This document shows, one piece after another, positions 1 through 11,090 of a stretch of 64,000 nucleotides of DNA. Position 1 is the stretch's first letter. The number at the start of each line of letters is the position of its first letter. Source of the stretch: Heloderma charlesbogerti (lineage: Eukaryota; Chordata; Lepidosauria; Squamata; Helodermatidae); contig JANEZZ010001953.1 of NCBI GenBank assembly GCA_026122225.1, forward strand, positions 124,001 through 188,000, in the 5' to 3' direction. The notes under the pieces are model-generated. The model was not told where the DNA came from. It worked only from the letters and a program-made list of their open reading frames with translations, and did not search any database. Made by a program: the position numbers and the translations under genes.

Positions 1-724
1 TTACCCAGGCAGATGGGGGATACGTGGCTCAACCACACTACGAGCGAGAAGGATCTTGGAATTGTTGTCGATCACAAGCTGAATATGAGCCAACAATGTG
101 ATGTGGCTGCAAAAAAGGCAAATGCTCTTTTGGGCTGCATTCATAGAAGCATCGCTTCCAAATCCCGGGAAGTACTAGTTCCCCTCTACTCAGCACTGGT
201 TAGGCCTCATCTGGAGTACTGTGTCCAGTTCTGGGCACCACACTTTAAGAAGGATGCAGACAAGCTGGAGAGGGTTCAAAGGAGGGCAACAAAGATGATC
301 AGGGGACTGGAAACAAAGCCCTATGAAGAGAGACTGAAAGAACTGGGCATGTTTAGCCTTGAGAAGAGAAGACTGAGGGGAGATATGATAGCACTCTTCA
401 AGTACTTGAAACGTTGTCACAGAGAGGAAGGCCAGGATCTCTTCTTGATCATTCCAGAGTGCAGGACACGGAATAATGGGCTCAAGTTACAGGAAGCCAG
501 ATTCCGGCTGAACATCAGGAAAAACTTCCTGAGTGTCAGAGCAATACGGCAATGGAACCAATTACCTGGGGAGGTGGTAGGCTCTCCCACACTGGAGGCC
601 TTCAAGATGAGGCTGGACAGCCATTTGTCAGGGATGCTCTGACTTGGATTCCTGCATTGAACAGGGGGTTGGACTCGATGGCCTTGTAGGCCCCTTCCAA
701 CCCTACTATTCTATGATTCTATGA
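1..724 (+). mobile_element. CR1 LINE, 3' end (5' end outside window)
   Basis: An uninterrupted 209-codon reading frame at 13-642 matches the C-terminal part of CR1-type reverse transcriptase ORF2, including the family-typical stretch VQRRATKMIRGLE and an ending of the PTLEAFKMRLDSHL type. The element closes with two direct ATTCTATG octamers at 708-723, the hallmark CR1 3' terminus. The same segment recurs at 52370-53163, and only its last 66 bp at 46337-46402. The open frame suggests a fairly young insertion, but the catalytic RT core and endonuclease are missing here. Family assignment rests on recalled CR1 features. Confidence 0.9.
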
Positions 725-946
725 ACTTAGCCAATCTCCAAAGGTATCCTTACCTATGAGTGAAATATCTTTAGAGATTCTGTTTATATTATTGAGGTGG
801 TGCAAGATGTCAGGTTGGTTATCTGTTATTCGAGTACAACACTCATTCCCGATTAAAGCGCACACACCTCCTTGCGAGGCTAAGAGGTAGTCTAGAGCTA
901 GCCTATTCTGCAAGACACGGGTAAGACAGGGATGGAAGTCTGCCAG
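725..946 (-). pseudogene. Endogenous retrovirus env fragment (transmembrane subunit ectodomain)
   Basis: The minus strand is open for about 70 codons. It contains the arrangement typical of gamma-type and related retroviral transmembrane subunits: a QNR-LALDYLL helix leading into a CX6CC disulfide motif (codons at 862-836). The frame ends at a stop codon (946-944) on the upstream side and runs into the CR1 3' end at 724 on the other. No surface subunit, membrane anchor, gag, pol or LTR was recognised nearby, so this is an isolated relic. The motif is seen directly; the viral origin follows from knowledge of the family. Confidence 0.7.
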
Positions 947-2379
947 CTACTGACAGTTACTGCACATAATACAATGTTATCAGCCTGCAGTCTGGGGAGG
1001 AATTCATCCTCCCTTCCAATTCTCAGGGAAACTGCTTACAGGCTATAATTTGCTTCTCACAGACTACGATGCCAACAACATGGAGTAACTGTGGTTCATA
1101 CTAAACACAAGCCAATCTGGGGTACATACTAAACGCATTAGGGGTGAGGGTAAAGGATTCTTTCCACAAGTATTTCTCAAGGAAATGAACATGTTTTGGA
1201 GGTATCTGCAGCCAGGCTTCCAAGACGTGCTTCAAAGGCTCCTGAACAGATTTCTCTAGTCAAAACTGAAAATCCAGCACTGTGTCCTGGCCTAACACTC
1301 AGAGACTATTTCAGGTACAACACACCTTTACTGAAAGAGAATGACGCTGCAGCGGGAGCAGTGAAGCAAGTGAAATAAAGTCCTCTCCACATGCTAGACA
1401 CAGCTAGCTTTTATTAGGAAATTTGTTACAGCAACTCGATCATGCACAGAATGCTTGTTTACTAAAAAGAAAGTCTAGTTTAACCACAAGTTCTTAAATC
1501 GTTGGCTAGTCTGTCTGGGAGGGTGGCAACATACTGTATTACTCATTTAAAAACTCTTGCTGATCAGGCAAACTGCTTCTCAAACTTTGCAAACCTTGTG
1601 TTTTTCGGAAGAAAGGGTGGGTGGGGGTGGTCATGTACACATTTGAAATTTCCACAGTGAAGATACCCAGGCCCAACCTTCGCTTGGCCTCAAAATGGCT
1701 TCACTCTGGTCTACAACAGTTGGCCATAATATCTGCAAGCAGGACTAGTGAGACCCTGAGTGATGCCTTTGAAAGAATTTCAGTTGGACAGAGAAAATGT
1801 GAGGAAAAATCTGAGAAAGGACAGAATGTTAAATGTAAAGGCAATCCTTTTCAAAACCTTCCAAACACGATGGCCAAAACTCCACATTACACTGAAGTGC
1901 TAGAACTGAGAGCAAAGAACTACCAGGATGAAGGGAGACCCCTTGCCTCTACCTCAGCCCACTTTAAAAGCCCAGCGCTGGCAACCCAGGGCAGATTTTC
2001 CTTTAGCCAGTCACCAGCTCGGCCCCTGGAGGGACCACCTTGGCCTCCGAGAGGTGGGAACTCCCCCCCAAACCCAGCTGTTATCACTCCCCAATTAACA
2101 GGGACTGTGCCTGGCCTTGAGCAAAGGGGCGAGGAACCTCTGGACAACATACTATTTCAGGTGGTTGCATTAGACGTGACAACACAGCCTAATCTCATGG
2201 TGGAAAACAGGCCATTATTCTTGACACTCACACTTTGAAATCAGGCTGGAAACACACTGGTAGCTGATGAAACTGGCACAAAAGAGGTGTCGCATAGGCA
2301 GGTAGAAAGAACTACATGGGACATCCACAATTAGATCTCCCAACATCTTTTTGTTATAAAAACAGCAATGGAGGGGAGG

Positions 2380-2380
<1 letters not shown>
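947..2380. other. Intergenic stretch, nothing assignable
   Basis: No exon or known repeat was recognised. A 205-codon plus-strand frame (1621-2238) is proline-rich at its end and matches no family I know. It has no splice context and is probably chance. A minus-strand AATAAA (complement of 1411-1416) could be a polyadenylation signal, but no coding sequence supports it. Confidence 0.4.

Positions 2381-2417
<37 letters not shown>
2381..2417. repeat. (GA)n microsatellite
   Basis: An almost uninterrupted GA dinucleotide tract. It creates artefactual Arg-Glu and Ser-Leu repeats in overlapping frames. Confidence 0.95.
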
Positions 2418-2421
<4 letters not shown>

Positions 2422-2937
2422 AATCAGGGAGCAGATTAACCCTCTCCTCCCATGCACATTCCCTGATGCAAACTGCACACGTGGGCACATACACACAGCT
2501 ATTAGCTGCAGAGAAGACAACATACAGGTGCTCTTAGTTGTGTTTTCTCCTCTACATTTAATAGTGTGAGTGTGTAGGGAGAGAGATTTATACTGGGGAA
2601 TCAGCATGGGGGGAAATGTTTAGCCCCCCCACAAACTCTAGCTCTTTTTTGGTGGTGGGCGGGTAGAAGGGTAGTTTGGCCCCAAGTCAGATTACAAATC
2701 AGAGAAGGGGAAGGACCAGGATTCAACTGTGCAAGGGCTGTGTTCCTAGCAATCACACAGGATCAGACCACCTGTTTTTCCATGTGTTGGAGCTCCTTAT
2801 TCATGCAGAAGCCACCTCCACACTCACTTGCTTTGCTAAGATCAAGTGGTGCCATCTGGCAGGCAGCTGAGTCACAGGCAGTCTCTCTCTGTAGTTTAAA
2901 TGAGACAAGAAGGACTTGGTCCTACAGAGATCTGAAG

Positions 2938-3045
2938 CTAGTGCAGTGTGCTGGTTAAGAGAAGGCACTGCGAGCCAGGAAGTCCCTGCTTCAAACTTCA
3001 TCTCAGCCATAAACTCACAGGGTGGCCTTCAGCAAACTGCTATTT
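2938..3045 (+). mobile_element. MIR-like tRNA-derived SINE fragment
   Basis: The sequence follows the MIR/CORE-SINE layout: a tRNA-like head with GTGCTGGTTAAGAG, a B-box-like GCTTCAAACTTC at 2989-3000, and then the segment derived from 'actcacagggtggcc'. It is diverged and truncated. A second copy of this type lies in the opposite orientation at 28791-28978. Confidence 0.6.
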
Positions 3046-3251
3046 AGGTGGCCAGCCTTAATTGTGTGGAGGTAAAACAGGCAGAGCCAAGATGAAACCT
3101 GGTAGGTTAGAGGAGGCAGAGAGAGATGGGAGTTTGGTGGGTTAGGGACACAGCCATGATGCCATCTGGTAGGCAAAGGGGCTGAGTCTGGCAGAACCTG
3201 GGGTGCACTGTTTTTTCATATACCAGTATGTTACTGTGATAACAAACCAGT

Positions 3252-3600
3252 AAAGTACTTGTCTAGGAGGTCAAATCAGTCCATCCTAAAGGAAATCAAC
3301 CCTGACTGCTCATTGGAAGGACAGATAATGAAGCTGAAGCTCCAATATTTTGGCCACCTAATGCGAAGAGAAAACTCCCTGGAAAAGACCCTGATGCTGG
3401 GAAAGACTGAAGGCAAAAGGAGAAGGGGACGGCAGAGGATGAGATGGCTAGATAGCATCACCGATGCAATGAATATGAAGTTGAGCACGCTCCGGGAGAG
3501 AGCGCAGGACAGGAAGGCCTGGCGTGCTATGGTCCATGGGGTCACGAAGAGTCGGACACGACTGAACGACTGAACAACAACAACAACAAAGTACTTGTCT
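3252..3600 (+). mobile_element. 5'-truncated BovB (RTE) LINE with 13-bp target site duplication
   Basis: The body (3265-3587) encodes the extreme C terminus of the BovB polyprotein (RRSNQSILKEI, then FGHLMRRENSLEKTLMLG, then MRWLDSITDAMN) and ends in a (CAA)n tail. It is flanked by perfect 13-bp repeats AAAGTACTTGTCT at 3252-3264 and 3588-3600, as expected from target-primed reverse transcription. The reading frame of this segment is still open, which suggests a recent insertion. Confidence 0.93.
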
Positions 3601-3845
3601 GGCTGGCAAACTGTCTCCATGCCTCTGTAATACGAGGTTACTGGTGTTCTTTGCAAGACTATGATTGGGGAAATAACATCTGGGAAGCATCTTGTGCATT
3701 TATGAAGGAAGTGCTACTCATGACCTTCTGCCTGTTTTATTTCCAGACTTGATGCCACACTAGGCCTGTGCCAAACTCTTTAGAACAGCAACAACAGCTT
3801 CACAAATACCACTAAGGCCTATTTTGTTGTTATTATCAGTTCAAT

Positions 3846-4172
3846 ATCTAAAGCAGGGGTGTGGGTCTGGGGGCCAAATTCAGGCCTCCCGGGTTGCCAC
3901 GCACCCTTTCCTGGCCCCATTCCTTTCCCCCAACCACTGTTTGTTCCCTGGCTTTTGCGCAGCTCCCCCCGTTCCAAATGGTTAAAATGCTTCTCCTAAG
4001 GCTCCGTTACTGGCAATAAGGGCTTTAAGCAAAAGTACACTGGTAGTTTGGGATTTCTGGCCCTGCCCCTTTTGTCTTCAGCCCCACCCACCACTAGAAT
4101 GCGGCCGGACAGCTTCTCCAAAATGGAATTTGGTCCTCAGGCTGAAAGAGGTTCAACACCCCCAATCTAAAG
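3846..4172 (+). mobile_element. Non-autonomous hAT-type DNA transposon with 8-bp TSD
   Basis: The element (3854-4164, 311 bp) starts CAGGGGTG and ends CACCCCCA, a slightly decayed inverted terminus. It is flanked by perfect 8-bp duplications ATCTAAAG (3846-3853 and 4165-4172). An 8-bp TSD and a CAGGGGTG-type end are characteristic of the hAT superfamily. It has no transposase and is therefore a MITE. Confidence 0.8.
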
Positions 4173-6881
4173 CAAACCAAGAAAAACAAATCATCCTGTT
4201 CTCTCCCCAAAATATGTAACTCAGCAATAATCCTTTTTGCTATTAACAAATATTCTTCTTATAGTAAAAAGCAAAAAAGCTAAAAAAACAAACAAAGAAT
4301 AAAACACAAAAGTAGTGTGGTATTTTGGCCAGAAGACTGAAAGCATCAGTTGCCATTGTGGGAATGTGACACAGCCATTTTACCAGTGTTTACTTCATGT
4401 TTCTGATCCAAAATATCAGTGATATGCAGCCCCATGAGGCCTTCTTGGTAAGGCATTTCTCCAGAGAATAGGACAATAGGTCACCAGTGAGTACTAACCA
4501 TCTCCTGGGCAATCCTATGATCCCAGCAAGCTGGCAGCCACCTTACAGCAGCACAACATCAACATAACATAGTTGCACTCCCAACATAAAAGTCGAGGAA
4601 AAAGCACAAGGATGTCTAAACCACCAACGCTGACCAGTTACAGAGTGGCATGTCAGTGACACTCCCATGTCTGGTAAACATAGATAAAGTCAGTCTAAGC
4701 ACAGTAATGGGGAAAGCTCCACGCAACTTTACCTCGACACACACATAACATATGGTCTGTCAAAGACAAAGCCACCGTTGTGTCCCCTGTGCTGCATGGA
4801 CCACTGTGGTACAGCCTGCAAGAGCTCAGAGACTCTAACAGTCCTTGCACAGAGGGGTTTGAATCGCATTATTTACACCACTCATACCGAAGCCCTTTGC
4901 AGGTGTTCCTCTCATTGGAGGGCGGGGGCTGTTGGGAATATTGCAACCTCGTCTGCAAGTTACAGGACAGGGGCAGCGCTGCAGTTAGTTAACGTGTGAG
5001 AACTCTGGGCATAGCTAGCCTTAGGATCTCTATAGCCAACAGTGTGTGGTTTCCTCCCTGATCTTCTCTCTTAACTCTCTGCTTTCCTCCATTGCTGGAA
5101 GCATGTGGCTTGCTCTCTCTCTTGCCTGCCTGTGTAAAGGAACACAAAATGGACTGAACAAACACATCTGAAACCCTACGCTGTGCCTGCATGTATGTGC
5201 AAGAGTACTTGTGAGTAAAGCTGTTTTTCTTTTTTCACTAAAGAAAGATGCAGCCTCTTTTTTTTTTTAGCCTTTTGTGTGCACGTGGGACTGGTAAATG
5301 CTCATTCTGTTCTGCATTTTCTCTGCTAGCTGCCTTTTTAACAGGAGCCAACAATAACAATCCCATCAAGAAGTGGGGCGATGCCCACTGGCCCTACCAT
5401 CACATCCCTTGCCTGCCCTGCTCTCAGCCACCCACACATTGGGGTCATGTACATTCTGGACTAGAAATGGGATAACCATTTACCCACTGAATGGAAGAGG
5501 CCTGACTCTTGCATGGTATCTGCACTCTATAGGGCTCCACTTTTCCCCGCACCCAATGTGACATGCGGACTGGTTTTTAACTGGATTTTTGCCATTGAGC
5601 TCAACTAAATTAGAAACAACATAAGGGTTGTTTCCAGCAGTACCATTATTTCGGCATGTAGTAACTTTCGGTACATTCATTTTATCATCTTTAAAATGGT
5701 GCTATTTTTAGACTCCAGTTTTGAGCCATAATCAGCTCCAACATCATAAAGAACTCTTATGATTTAATTTTACTGGTCTGTAAGCAGTAAGCACAAAGTC
5801 AAAGCCTCTACAGGCAAATAAATTGTACTGACACACAGCACAAATCTGATTCAGGTTTACTCTGATGGAAATCCCACTATGTTCAGTCGGCCTTGCTCCT
5901 ATGTAGGTGTGCTTAGCATTAAGCAGCCCATCAGAGATAGCATGTGTGTGTTTAAAAACCCCATAATGTTTGCTACATCTTTGTTTCATTTGTTTTGTTG
6001 CACTGCCAGATCCCGTTTTAATTGCAAACCTTGAAAGAAGCCAAGTTCTGAAGCCATTTTGACAATTAGATTTCTTTCATTCCTAACATCCGGTGTGCAT
6101 TAGCTATTATACTGCCTGCTGTGCTCCAATTTCTATTGCATCTCTTTGGATTTATTCCATTTCAGTTCATGCTACTCTTCAGAAACACTGGCATTTACGT
6201 TATTCTCCACTTTGTGAAGGTTCTTTGCATGGTGCCATTACCCAGAATGCTGCTTTCTAAACTACAAAGTGGTGGTTAGGTCTTCTTAGTTAAAAAAAAA
6301 AAAAAAAGAAGAAGAAGTGGGGAGGGAGAAAAAACTTTGGCCCTTGGTAAGACCACAGCCATGAAAATTCTTAATTCTAACAATTGTCCCGGAATATCCC
6401 CCCTTTCATGGGGGATGCATGTTCATGCAAAACTGGGAGATGTTCGTCATGCTTTTCCCTTTAATGCACACAATAACCCATAAACACACAAGCACTTCAC
6501 AACAACTCACAGGCATGCAATAAACACAAACACACACACATGGGATGCTGCTTCCCTTTTCCTGACCTACTTGCTTCAACAGCTGCAGGGTCTGGTGGCA
6601 GCCATCTTTCTTTTGGGAAGAGGATCCATCCTGGTAGTCAGTGTGGCACTGAGCATGTATTGTAATATAACTTGCCCTTAAATAAAACTACTGATTTAAG
6701 TGGGTCCCTAAAAACCTGATATTTCTATGAATATACAATGGATTTTCCCCAAACTAGGAAGAGTAAGTCCCTGCAATTTCCTTGAATGTTTGAGAGAATT
6801 AACTGTCAAAATGAAAAATGGAAGGTATAGTCTCAAACAATGCACTTCAAGAAGAAACTGTTGTGATATCAGCCATCTCTT
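4173..6881. other. Intergenic stretch without supported genes
   Basis: Only short unassigned frames are present. An A-rich run with GAA repeats lies at 6291-6317. A decayed copy of the 'caatcctat' palindromic repeat may lie around 5835-5945. The part at 4870-5260 ends in AGTAAAGCTG-type sequence that could be an old LTR edge, but I found no paired ends. Confidence 0.35.
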
Positions 6882-7184
6882 TCCTAAAGGAAATCAACCC
6901 TGAGTGCTCATTGGAAGGACAGATACTGAAGCTGAAGCTCAAATATTCTGGCCACCTAATGCGAAGAGAAAACTCTCTGGAAAAGACCCTGATGCTGGGA
7001 AAGACTGAAGGCAAAAGGAGAAGGGGACGGCAGAGGATGAGATGGCTAGATAGTATCACCGATGCAATGAATATGGACTTGAGCACACTCCAGGAGAGAG
7101 CGCAGGACAGGAAGTCGTGGCGTGCTATGGTCCATAGGGTCATGAAGAGTCGGACACAACTGAACGACTGAACAACCACAACAA
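6882..7184 (+). mobile_element. 5'-truncated BovB LINE fragment
   Basis: The same C-terminal BovB segment as at 3265-3587, about 90 percent alike by eye, ending CGACTGAACAACCACAACAA. It starts at the equivalent of TCCTAAAGG. I could not identify a convincing target site duplication. Confidence 0.85.
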
Positions 7185-7372
7185 GGCTTAAGCTGATGCC
7201 TAGTCCATTCTGTAAGCATGCTGCCATGCCCACTGTAAAATGCTGTGCCCGCAGATCCAGATTGATGTAGTGTTATGCTTCGCAGCTATAAAATAGATAA
7301 AATCAATGATTTACTCAAATGTATGATCTGAAGGCCAATGACTTCCAACCACTATCAACATAATCCACGGAA

Positions 7373-7398
7373 AGGTAAGTCACTTTTGTACATCCCTA
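7373..7398 (+). mobile_element. Detached hAT-type terminus
   Basis: GGTAAGTCACTTTTGTACAT followed by CCCTA closely matches the right end of the hairpin element at 20845-20868 (GGTAAGTCCCTTTCGTACAT, CCCTA). It directly abuts the broken end of the minus-strand BovB copy at 7399. No matching left end was found, so it is a remnant. Confidence 0.45.
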
Positions 7399-8243
7399 CT
7401 GTTATCCCGGTGATTTCTTGACTTCCTACTTTAGCATTCCAATCCCCTGTGATGAAGAGGACATCTTTTTTTGGTGTTAGTTCTAGAAGTTGTTGTAGGT
7501 CTTCATAGAACCGATCAACCTCAGCTTCTTTGGCCTCAGTGGTTGGGCATAGACTTGAATTACTGTGATGTTGAATGGTTTGCCTTGGATTCGTACTGAG
7601 ATCATTCTATCGTTTTTGAGATTGTACCCCAGTACAGCTTTCCCCACCCTTTTGTTGACTATGAGTGCTACTCCATTTCTTCTAAGGGATTCTTGCCCAC
7701 AGTAGTAGATATAATGGTCACCTGAATTAAATTCGCCCATGCTTGTCCATTTTAGTTCGCTGATTCCCAAGATGTCAATGTTCAATCTTGCCATCTCATG
7801 TTTGACCACCTCCAGCTTACCTTGATTCATTGATCTTACATTCCAGGTTCCTAAACAATATTATTCAGCATCGGACTTTCTTTTCACCACCAGACACATC
7901 CACAGCTGAGTGTCCTTTCGGCCTTAGCCCAACCGCTTCACTCTTTCTGGCGCTACTTGGAAATTCCCTCTGCTCTTCCCCAGTAGTATATTGGACACCT
8001 TCCGACCTGAGGGGCTCATCTTCCGGCGTCATCTCTTTTAGCCTTGTGATACATTCCATGGGGTTTTCTTGGCAAGAATACTGGAGTGGGTTGCCATTTC
8101 CTTCTCCAGTGGACCACATTTTGTCAGAACTCTCCGCCATGACCTGTCCGTCTTGGGTGGCCCTGCACAGCATAGCTTATGGCTTCACTGAGTTACGCAA
8201 GCCCCTTCGCCACAACAAGGCAGTGATCCATGAAGGGGAGCTT
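7399..8243 (-). mobile_element. BovB LINE, 5' portion (5' UTR and endonuclease start)
   Basis: Read on the minus strand, this matches the 5' part of the near full-length BovB at 55690 onward: the CCCCTTCATGGATCACTGCC start (about 8243), a leader region, and then the apurinic-type endonuclease N terminus (KLEVVKHEMARLNIDILGIS, NGVALIVNKRVGKAVLG). It stops inside the endonuclease at about 7399, where a hAT-type terminus begins. A minus-strand frame at 7483-7830 remains open. Confidence 0.88.
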
Positions 8244-8249
8244 AAGCCT

Positions 8250-8711
8250 ACATCAAGGGATAAAGCTTACCTGGCTGTGCAGGAGGGGCATGGTCTGGGA
8301 CGAACTGAAACCAATGGTGTAGGACATGCCACAATGCAATGCCACCCCAATGCCATCCCCATACAATTGGGTGAGAACGATCTGAGGGCATGTAAAGGGC
8401 TTGATTTTATCAATGCAGCTCTGAGAGACATTCTGGAGGCGCAGCATCATCTGCCAGGTGTAACCATATGGTGAGAACTCCTGGGAAGGCTCATCAGGAG
8501 GTGGGCTGAAGACCCGACAAAAGTAGATGTGGCCAGAAGGAAAATGAACAAGGCCATGCGGCGTTTCATGGGAGCCTGAGGTGGGCGGGTCATTAGGTAC
8601 CACAGCATCACATTTAGCTGGGAAGAGCTGTACGGGCCAGATGGCGGGTACCTCTCCAACATGGGCAATCAGCTCTGGTTAGATGATACCCGATATGGCA
8701 TCAAAAATTGA
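8250..8711 (+). pseudogene. SGNH-hydrolase-like relic, probably from a retrotransposon
   Basis: One plus-strand frame carries an SGNH/GDSL-esterase-like region: block III as LGENDL (8367-8384), a helix with VDVARRKMNKAMRRF, and block V as DGGYLSN (8640-8660). In active SGNH proteins block V is D-x-x-H, so here the catalytic His position is Tyr. Two in-frame TGA stops (8472-8474, 8577-8579) interrupt the frame, which ends at TGA 8709-8711. SGNH domains occur as accessory domains in some vertebrate retroelements (Ngaro/DIRS-type tyrosine-recombinase elements, certain CR1 clades). No recombinase or RT of that kind was seen next to it, so the parent element is inferred. Confidence 0.55.
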
Positions 8712-9246
8712 CGATGACTGGAATAGGTTGGTGGGGAGGCAGGGGAATGGTAAGACACAGCCACCTCTTGTGGCATGAATAGCATTGGGCTGGATCACTT
8801 TGGGAGGGAGAGCAGGATCGGGGATCCCACCACTTCCCTGAGGTGGGATCCCCTTAAGGGATCTGGGTGAGTGTGGCACCAAGACCAGGCCAGCATGGAG
8901 GCTGCAAGCGTGCCACAGCCAGGGTGGAGGGAAGGGGTTCACATTAGCGGACTGCGCCATGGTGGGCCTCTGACCCTTCCACCCACCACCCACGGTCCTG
9001 GCAGGTGGGCCAGGAAGGAAAATTGGACAGCAGTTGGGCTGCCCAATGTGGGATCCATGCCTTATGTCTCCGCCAATCATATTAAAAAATTAAGAAAGTT
9101 GTGGCCAAGTTAATAACCCATTTAAGTTGGTGTCTTTGGTTTGTTCCTTTCATCCACGGCATGGACGCAATTAGATGTTGTGCCACGCAATGGTAGAATG
9201 GTATTTGACTCATCATGACTATATAGGCACAACTGTTCCTGTATAA
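8712..9246. other. Stretch of unclear origin after the SGNH relic
   Basis: GC-rich sequence with a local inverted repeat around 8823-8855 (GGGATCCCACC...GGTGGGATCCCC). It may be the 3' part of the element that carried the SGNH relic. No domain was recognised. Confidence 0.3.
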
Positions 9247-10543
9247 TAGGGATGTGCAGAGGAACAAAATCACTCCAGAACCAGCTTTGGATAGCAGGTC
9301 ACTTTGGATTGGTGCTTCAGACTGACATCTCTTTTGGGGTTGGCTCCAAAGCACAGCCTATTTCAGAAAATCTAAAACCTTCAAATGTCTCCCCATTGAT
9401 TATAAAGGGGAAATCACAAATACCTATAACTCTTTTATTTCCGGGCAGAAAATATAACTGAATGAAATTGCAAGCATAGTAGCCCCTTCTGAGGGGATGA
9501 AATCTGCCAAATACAGGTGCAGAGCATTGTGCGTGCGCACGCACAGAAGAGTCTTTAAAAAGGTTTTTTTTTAAGGGGTCCCATTCCCCCTTGCTGTGGT
9601 TCCATGCTCAATTACTTATGAACATGATGTACAATGTAGAGGTACCCCAAGGTAAGTTCCCTGCAAAATTTCAGAAGGATAGGTACAGCAGTTAGGGAGT
9701 TATGAGGAAGGGAGGAAATATGAGGTCTGTGCACCACTTTGGCCCGAGGCCTGAACCCAGAGTTGAAGTGGGCTGCTTTGGGCTACTTTGTGCCCCCTCC
9801 GAGGCAAAGCAGAGGGGGCATGAAGTGGCCCGGGGGCTTGGTGCAATTTGGCCCCTGGCTCAGCCCCCCCACCCCGGTGCCTCCAGGTCCTTACCTGAGC
9901 CACCTTCTCCTCATCACCGCTGCCTCTGCCACCACACTGCCACCGCCTCTGCTGCTGCGCCACCATGCTGCCTCCTGAGGCCTGGATGCACAGCGACTAT
10001 TCTTCCAGGGAGTCGCCATTTTTAAAATGGCAACCTCCTGGAAGTTCCAGGAAGTTGCCATTTTAAAAATGGTGACTCCCTGCAAAAAGAGTTGCTGCGT
10101 GTCTAGGCCTCAGGAGATGGTGGCACCAGCGGCGGCGAAAGCAAGAGCAGCCTGCCACCATCTCCTGAGGTCTAGATGAGCGAACTTCCAGGAAGTTGCC
10201 ATTTAAAAAATGGTGACTCCCTGGAAGAAGAGTCACCGCATGTCGAGGCCTCAGGAGGAAGTGGTGGTGGTGGCAGCAGAGGCGGCGAAGACAGCAGCAG
10301 CGGTCGGTGGTGAAGGTGACAGCGGCAAAGGCGACGCAACAGAGAAGGCAGCGGTGGCGGAGGAGGTGGCGGCCCAGGTAAGGAGCTGGGGGATTGCGTG
10401 GGGGCATCGAGGGGGGACCCACTTTGGGTTTGGGGCTGAGGTGGGTCAGGGACCCCCCGAATCTGCCAGAGCCAGATCAGGCCCACCTCAGAAGCCATGA
10501 AGCAACTTCCGAGTCAGATCGGGGGGGTCCCTGCACAGCCCTA
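9247..10543. mobile_element. Non-autonomous hAT-like transposon, about 1.3 kb
   Basis: The left end TAGGGATGTGCAGAGGAAC and the inverted right end (complement of 10543 inward, TAGGGCTGTGCAGGGACCC) form imperfect terminal inverted repeats. The interior is GC-rich, with CAG/CCG-like runs and repeated inverted copies of TTGCCATTTTAAAAATGG-type sequence around 10015-10215. No transposase frame was recognised. The flanking 8 bp (CTGTATAA and GGAAATAA) do not match well, so a TSD is not proven. Confidence 0.5.
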
Positions 10544-10605
10544 GGAAATAAGCAGTGTTATTTGTTGAGTATGTTGTGTGTCTGTGTCACACACAGAGAG
10601 CAATG

Positions 10606-10607
<2 letters not shown>

Positions 10608-10637
<30 letters not shown>
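10608..10637. repeat. (CA)n microsatellite
   Basis: A simple ACACAC run. Confidence 0.95.
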
Positions 10638-10638
<1 letters not shown>

Positions 10639-11090
10639 TAGAATAGCGCTTGGTGCAAACTATAAAACCTGCTTGTAAAGCCCTCACAACACCAGAACTC
10701 CAGTCTCTAAGCAAGTGTGCAACTCTGCATCAAGCAAACCTCCCTCCCTGCTTATAAAAGTCTCAGAGCACTCCCACCCCCTATTCTTTCAAGCAGAGAG
10801 GGGGCGTCCTTTTTATTCCATTTGTCAGCACCTAGAAGCCCAGTTCACCACTCTAGCTTTACATTAATCAATGGGAGAGGAGGCAGCAGATGTGGAAAGA
10901 CCGATGCAAGGGGTCTTCATGACAATAGAATGAGAAGTGCATTGGAGTATTATCCAGATTTTCATGGAATTGGCTTTCATCCATCAGGGACACAAGAAGC
11001 AAGAAAAGTCGAGTGTACCGTAACTTTAACATCTAGTTTTCACAGGTCACGTGGTGCTTGAAAGGACCATACTTCCAGGTATGGTAGGAG

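Noticed and set aside
1621..2238. 205-codon ORF as a host gene
   Set aside because: No recognisable domain, no splice or start context, low-complexity end; likely chance.
10172..10498. Proline-rich minus-strand protein
   Set aside because: Low-complexity shadow of CGG/CAG-rich repeat DNA.
9739..10500. Pro/Arg/Ala-rich ORFs on both strands
   Set aside because: They come from GC-rich trinucleotide-like sequence inside the hAT-like element.
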